From Malachius bipustulatus (lineage: Eukaryota; Arthropoda; Insecta; Coleoptera; Melyridae), in the NCBI GenBank assembly GCA_910589415.1, contig OU342639.1:30202268-30266267 (forward strand): a stretch of 64,000 nt of DNA, written 5' to 3'. The notes under the pieces were generated by a model, which saw nothing but the letters and a program-made list of their open reading frames with translations, did no database searches and was not told where the DNA came from. The position numbers and the translations under genes were made by a program. This document shows, one piece after another, positions 59,226-64,000 of the stretch; position 1 is the stretch's first letter, and each line of letters opens with the position of its first letter.

Positions 59226-59484
59226 GTCTGGCGCCCAGCTGCCGTCCCAGCTGAAGCCGTCCAACGGATTGCTGCCCGGGGCGGGCCTAGAGCTCTCCGG
59301 GGCGGCCCAGTTAACGACGCAGGAGCTGCAAGGCCTCTTCATCAACCAGTATCCGCAGCCGGTGCAGAACCTGCTGGTCAAGCGCGAGCCGGAGGACCTG
59401 AGTCACCATAGGAAGGCCGACTGCGGATCGCCCGGCAACGTCGTCGACGCCGGCATCCTCATCAAGCATCCCCAAAGGCACAAG
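59226..59484 (+). CDS. grh: Grainyhead transcription factor, second exon in window (KREPEDL block)
   Basis: Follows GGTTGCAG and ends before GTAAGC; one leading base plus 86 codons, leaving phase 0. The translation continues from DIWQ with SGAQLPSQLKPSNGLL, then TTQELQGLFINQYPQ and LLVKREPEDLSHHRK. As I recall it, fly Grainyhead has a similar ELQGF-like motif followed by IKREPEDLRK between the activation region and the DNA-binding domain, so order and content both fit. VKRE matches the sumoylation consensus (hydrophobic-K-x-E); modification is inference. The exon is GC-rich and free of repeats. A minus-strand open frame over it is a shadow. The CP2 DNA-binding exons must lie downstream of the window. 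Confidence 0.88.
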
Positions 59485-60116
59485 GTAAGCTCAAGCTGAT
59501 GCTTTCACCACCCTTTCCCTTGATTTTGTGCATCACTCGTATAAAGTACCTAATACACATTCAAAAGTTAACCTGTAGGTACCCAGGTATAGATTATACG
59601 TATACCTACTATTTCTGCATGTTATTTTTCATGAAGCTAAAGATAGTGTGAAGTTGCATCGTAATCGGTTGGTTATGGCTACTTTTAGTTTTTAAACCAA
59701 TCCAACAATTTCAAAATAATGGGCTCATCATTTTATCGATTTGGCAACGTTTCCCCGCTGCAATTTCAATTTAATTGCATAATTATTTTATGAAGTAACC
59801 AAATAAAAATATAATCTCTTCATGCTCTCCTTACTTAAATAGTTTCATGAAAAATTTTTATTATAAACACCTAATTGACGCATGAAAATAATGGTAGGTA
59901 TTGGTTATAGATGCATGGGTAAATGTACCAAACATTTAGAAGCCTAATACGACCTACGACGTAGGTATTATTTCATTTTCTAGTGGTTGAGTAAAAGATA
60001 GGACGTATATTTAGTTAGGTATATCTTCTGGTGTTGGGTGTTAATTGGTGCTGGTGTGCCACACTTCCACAGGGATCTGTTCTGATGGGCCCGCGTTTTT
60101 CTACACACTAGGTATA
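59485..60116 (+). other. grh: Start of the next grainyhead intron
   Basis: Begins GTAAGCTCAAGC. AT-rich with TAGGTACC tracts. No exon seen from here to the window end. Confidence 0.7.
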
Positions 60117-60911
60117 CAGGGTGCACCATGCATCCTTCTCTATATTGCTATCTCCTGAACGCTAAGAGATACAGGGTCGGTTAAATTAGAGAAAAGATGC
60201 GCAGTTTTCTGGCCGTCTCGAATTCGTCAAAACATGCAAGATATCTGTGACCGTTCCTGAAATATCCTGAAAAAAACTGAAAAATCGAGATTTCTTATTT
60301 TCGTCATGTCTTTCTTGTTTTTGAAAATTGACAAATAATTTTTTGTAGGCTTACATAAGCCGTTAAGAGCTATCCATCTGACATTTCAAAAATTTTCAAG
60401 GCCTACTAGATCCAAGAGATTTCACAGTCAACTTACGTTTTTCTTATGGCCGCTATATTATTTTTTTATGTCGTTCGATATGAAAAAAATAAAAATTAAT
60501 AAACCAAAAAAAAATTAATTTAAAATTTTTAGTTTTTATGATATTTTTTATATCGAACAACATAAAAAAACAATATGGTGGCTATAAGAAAAAGGAAAGT
60601 TGACTATGAAAATTCTGGGATCTAGTCGGCTTTGAAAATTTTTGAAATGTCAGATGGGTAGCTCTTGCCGATTTATGTAAGCCCGCAAAAAATTATTTAC
60701 CTATTAATCTCCAATAATAAAAAAGATATGGCAAAAATAAGAAATCTCGATTTTTCAGTTTTTTCAGGATATTTCAGGAGCGGTCACAGATATTTTGTAT
60801 TTCGAGATGGCCACAAAATTACGCTTCTTTGGACTTTTTTAACCGACCCTGTATCTGTTAGCGTTAGGAGATAGATAGCAATATAGAGAAGGATATACAT
60901 GGTGCACCCTG
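60117..60911. mobile_element. Fold-back element family B, copy 2
   Basis: 795 bp with TA flanks, CAGGGTGCACCATGCATCC to GGTGCACCCTG. The same two-shell layout as copy 1: CAGGGTCGGTTAAATTAGAG at about 60173 and the mirror AACCGACCCTG at about 60841. Shorter than copy 1 because the central region is reduced. Confidence 0.9.
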
Positions 60912-61399
60912 TATAGTACTTTTTTTTACTGCGTTATTATGTTATGCATAGTTATGTGCCGAAAACTTGAGGTTTGAAATTTGAAGTTTGAAGATACATT
61001 GATGGTATGGTGATTGTGCAAAAAATCACAATTTCGATTTACTGATATGATCACCTCTTATATTATGCTTTGTTGATTTTCGTCTAAGTTTGAATATGCA
61101 TCTTTGATCTGGAACCTCCCCCCCCTCTTTATTGCCTTCTGCCTCACCTTTTGGTTACTATGGAGAATGTCTCCTACAAAAATGTCTGAAATTTTTTGTT
61201 TTGCGTTCTTCAGACTCGATCATCAGGTGCTAGATTTCCATTTATTAGTGTGTTGAGTTTGTTAAATCATCACCTTGTGTTTTTTATTATGTTAATTTTT
61301 TACTCTATTTTTTTAAGTAGGTATTTGATGTATTTCCACCGGTAATTGGCTTAGGTTTTATACTGGGTGTATCTTTGATATTGCGGAGATCCTTTGGTC
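60912..61399. other. AT-rich intron segment
   Basis: A GTTTGAAATTTGAAGTTTGAAG direct repeat at about 60971-60992 and a C run at about 61119-61128. No gene recognised. Confidence 0.45.
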
Positions 61400-62075
61400 A
61401 AAAATAAGCAAGAAATCTCCCTTTAATTAACGTGTGTCCGGAAATGCACCATTTTCGAGATACATACAGGGTGTCAAAAAAAGATTACTTTTCCAGTATT
61501 TTGAAGATATCTCGGGAACCGCAAGAGGTACAGAATGCAGCTTTTGTACATGTTTTATCATTGATATTAGTTAGCTACCTTTTATGAAACCAATTCAGGT
61601 TTTTCATGTGCCATTTGCGGAAATCTCAGGAACGAGAAAAGTTTTTCCCAGCAGTCATTTTCCGACACGCCATTAGAGTAGGTAAATAATGGGCAATGGC
61701 TGTTTTTATCGAAAAACGGAATATGATCAAGAGTACCTTTTGTGTAAAAAATATTGGCGGTTAAATTTTGAGGCAGCCTCTTTTGAAATGTCAATTTGCC
61801 CATCAGTGTCGAATAGATATTAGGGGACAAATAACCCCACGCAACCCTAAAATCTCCGCTACTGGCATATGGAAAAAAAATTAGTTAGCATTAGAAAAGT
61901 TGCTAATATCAATCGTATTACATGTAAAAAAGCTGAGTCCTGTATCTCAAACGGTTCTTGAGATACCTTCAAAAAGTTGTAAAAATAATCTTTTTTTTTT
62001 GACAAAACGGTGCATTTGCGGACACCAGTTAAATGGGATTTGTTTGTTTATTGTTGACCAAAGAATCTGCCTTTA
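61400..62075. mobile_element. Fold-back element family F, copy 2
   Basis: The arms pair AATTAACGTGTGTCCGGAAATGC with GCATTTGCGGACACCAGTTAA, and AGATATCTCGGGAACCG with CGGTTCTTGAGATACCTTC. The centre block CAACCCTAAAATCTCCGC is reversed relative to the copy at 16069. A CAGGGTGTCAAAAAAAG at about 61468 marks an inner shell start. Outer termini are not sharp; TGGTCAAAAATAA and TTGTTGACCAAAG may be the outermost paired bases. Confidence 0.7.
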
Positions 62076-62516
62076 TTTTTTGTCGCAAATAAATAAATAA
62101 ATAAGTATAAAAAAAATTATAACTTAGTTCATGCATGTCTACGTGTACCTACTTAAAATATTGTAGGTAGATGGTATAGGTAGATACTTTTTATTATGTA
62201 CTTTTTTTTTACATTTTTTTTACATCATCTAACAGATTATAATAAACCTAACTTATTTATTTATTAGATATGTATGTAATACTTAATAAGCATAATCCTC
62301 TGGAATGATATACGCAGTTATATATACAAGGACATTCTAAAGGATGCTGTCTATTGCTTTTTCTCTTATACCTCTGTTTAATATTTTAATCAAATAAGTA
62401 CATACCTACATAATATAGGAATCGGTATAGTCACATAATAATCAAGTCATCATAATATATGATCAAGTACCTACATAATAAAAAAAAGTACGTAGATACA
62501 TAGCTATCTTCATATA
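62076..62516. other. AT-rich intron segment
   Basis: (AATA)n at about 62088-62103 and T runs. Nothing else. Confidence 0.45.
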
Positions 62517-63395
62517 CAGGCTGTCCCAGCTTATTCGAAGCGGTCTCTGTAGGCCAAACGATTGATTTTTTTCAAAAAAAAATTAGCAAATTCAAGTACA
62601 GGATCACAATGGCCATAATTTAAAATTATTTTGGAGTATACAGAGTGTCCCATATGACAGTGGCATATCAAAGTTATGTTTTTTTAAATGGAATGCTCCT
62701 ATGTTATTGCATTTTTAGGTTGTCTGAGAAGAGAAAATAAGATTGGCTTTTACAGTTGGTGTTTAAATTCAGAAGTTTTTGAGTTATAAACAAGTGAAAA
62801 TCGTCATTTTTCAAGTTCAAGGCCCTGTACAACGAGAACGGCTGAAGATAGAGGAAAACGGCTTACATGTCCCTATTTTAACTTTTCATGTACTATCCTA
62901 TGATGTAGATGAAATGTTTATACAGGGTGATAAAAAATTTGAAAAATTCTGAGATTTCTCCACGCGTCGCCAAATAAAAAAATCAAAGAAAGCACAAATG
63001 TTTCTACACCATAGGATAGTACATAAAAAGTTAAAATAGGGACATGTAAGCCGTTTTTCTCTATCTTGAACCGTTTTCGTTGTACAGAGCTTTGAACTTG
63101 AAAAATGACGATTTTCACTTGTTTATAACTCAAAAACTTCTGAATTTAAACACCAACTGTAAAAGCCAATCTTATTTTCTCTTCTCAGACAATCTTAACA
63201 TGCAATAACATGGGAGCATTCCATTTAAAAAAAACATAACTTTGATATGCCACTGTCATATGGGACACTCTGTATACTCCAAAATAATTTTAAATTATGG
63301 CCATTGTGATTCTGTACTTGAATTTTCATAAAGTTTTTTGAAAAAGTCCATCGTTTGGCCTACAGAGACCGCTTCGAATAAGCTGGGACACCCTG
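62517..63395. mobile_element. Fold-back element family C, copy 3, loop reversed
   Basis: 879 bp with TA flanks, CAGGCTGTCCCAGCTTATTC to the mirrored end CACCCTG. Arms as in copies 1 and 2, but the loop reads GATTTCTCCACGCGTCGCC on plus, the reverse complement of the loop in the other two copies. The inner TACAGGGTGATAAAAAATTTG motif accordingly lies on the left side. Confidence 0.9.
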
Positions 63396-63476
63396 TATAC
63401 TTGGGTGTTTTTTCTATACAACAGGGTTCTCAAAATATATCTCTCAATATGGGCAACTTTCTTATTTTGCCAGATA

Positions 63477-63820
63477 CAGAGTCGGTTAAACGGGAAGTTG
63501 GGCACAATTTGATGCTTATCAAGAATCGGAACTAAATTTTTGAAATATTCAGCCAGTACTGAAATATATGCTGAAAAATCGAGATTTCTTATTTTCATCA
63601 TTCCTATATCTTTTTCATTGTTGAAAATTAATTGATGATTTTTCGTGGATTTACATAAAAGTCATCAAAATCAATCAATTTGACATTTAAAAAATGTTCA
63701 AAGCCAATAACTAGATCCCAGAATTTTCATAGCCAACTTGTGTTTTACTTACGGCCGCCGTATTGGTTTTTCATGTCGTCGTTCGGCATTAAAAAATCAT
63801 GGAAACCAAAAACTATTAAC
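63477..63820. mobile_element. Family B second-shell fragment, interrupted by a hairpin
   Basis: TA CAGAGTCGGTTAAACGGG, GATGCTTATCAAGAATCGG, CTGAAATATATGCTGAAAAATC, GACTAGATCCCAGAATTTTC and GCCGCCGTATTGG follow family B order up to the hairpin at 63825. Confidence 0.7.
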
Positions 63821-63824
63821 ATAA

Positions 63825-63966
63825 AAATAGTATATTATTTTATACGGAGGGAAAGTGACACTTTTCATGGCGCGCTCGTGTTTATCAGCCGAACGAAGTG
63901 AGGCTGATAATAGAGAGCAAGCCATGAAAAGTCACTTTTCCTCCAAATAAAATATACTATTTTTTC
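63825..63966. repeat. Hairpin element with arms of about 60 bases
   Basis: AAAAATAGTATATTATTTTAT and GGAGGGAAAGTGACACTTTTC are mirrored by GAAAAGTCACTTTTCCTCC and AAATAAAATATACTATTTTT. Further in, TTATCAGCC pairs with GGCTGATAA around a CGAACGAAGTGA loop. Well paired and sitting inside a family B fragment. Confidence 0.8.
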
Positions 63967-64000
63967 TTCAAACGTGTGGGCAAATTTAAGCAAGAACATC

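Noticed and set aside
59163..59411. Alternative-frame and minus-strand open frames over the second grh exon
   Set aside because: Shadows. The KREPEDL frame matches grainyhead and joins in phase with the previous exon.

Overview
The window is animal nuclear DNA, almost certainly from an insect and probably a sternorrhynchan hemipteran (aphid, scale or mealybug type). The organism call rests on three things: two exons of the developmental transcription factor Grainyhead, a very AT-rich background full of TAGGTAGGTA/TACCTACCTA microsatellite, and a heavy load of TA-flanked CAGGGTG-ended DNA elements. The clade below insect is inference. There is no operon structure, and I see no convincing tRNA or rRNA gene. 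Most long open frames are chance frames inside repeats.

Genes. On the plus strand two exons of grainyhead (grh) are well supported: 52038-52322, which holds the conserved N-terminal activation-domain block, and 59226-59484, which holds an ELQGLF motif and a KREPEDL block. The intron between them has GT...AG ends and the split codon joins in frame. A CpG-rich, low-repeat stretch at about 14440-14999 is the best candidate promoter and 5' exon in the window. Much of the sequence is therefore probably intron or upstream DNA of grh. Three further open stretches look coding by composition but I cannot name them: 11091-11312 (minus), 57122-57417 (plus) and 58215-58394 (minus).

Mobile DNA. At least eight families of long fold-back elements (MITE-like, roughly 0.5-1.9 kb) sit at TA dinucleotides: family A (1-784, 13177-14038, 24418-25258), B (4225-5222, 60117-60911 plus fragments), C (36687-37558, 52763-53641, 62517-63395), D (26178-27028 plus fragments), E (25493-26169), F (16069-16799, about 61400-62075 plus fragments), K nested in L (48489-50361), and N (15252-15783). 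Several are built of concentric shells, each beginning again with a TACAGGG-type end, and the inner shells of B also occur alone. Relics of mariner/Tc1-like transposases lie at 18856-18990, 29991-30290 and 41590-42624. The last is split by a 420-bp retroposon with a 14-bp target duplication. A retroelement integrase relic with a Cys-rich tail lies at 47207-47572.

Tandem arrays. A satellite with a unit of about 174 bp fills 20990-22110 and starts with an inverted unit. Two related arrays of about 95-bp units, carrying a CTTTCGGCCAC motif, lie at 31979-33062 and 47573-48410 and share the same 3' tail; the second abuts the integrase relic.

How it fits together: the likely functional content is grh regulation and splicing (promoter, exons, and intron with many strong RNA hairpins). 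The rest is a layered record of TA-targeting transposons inserting into and beside one another.
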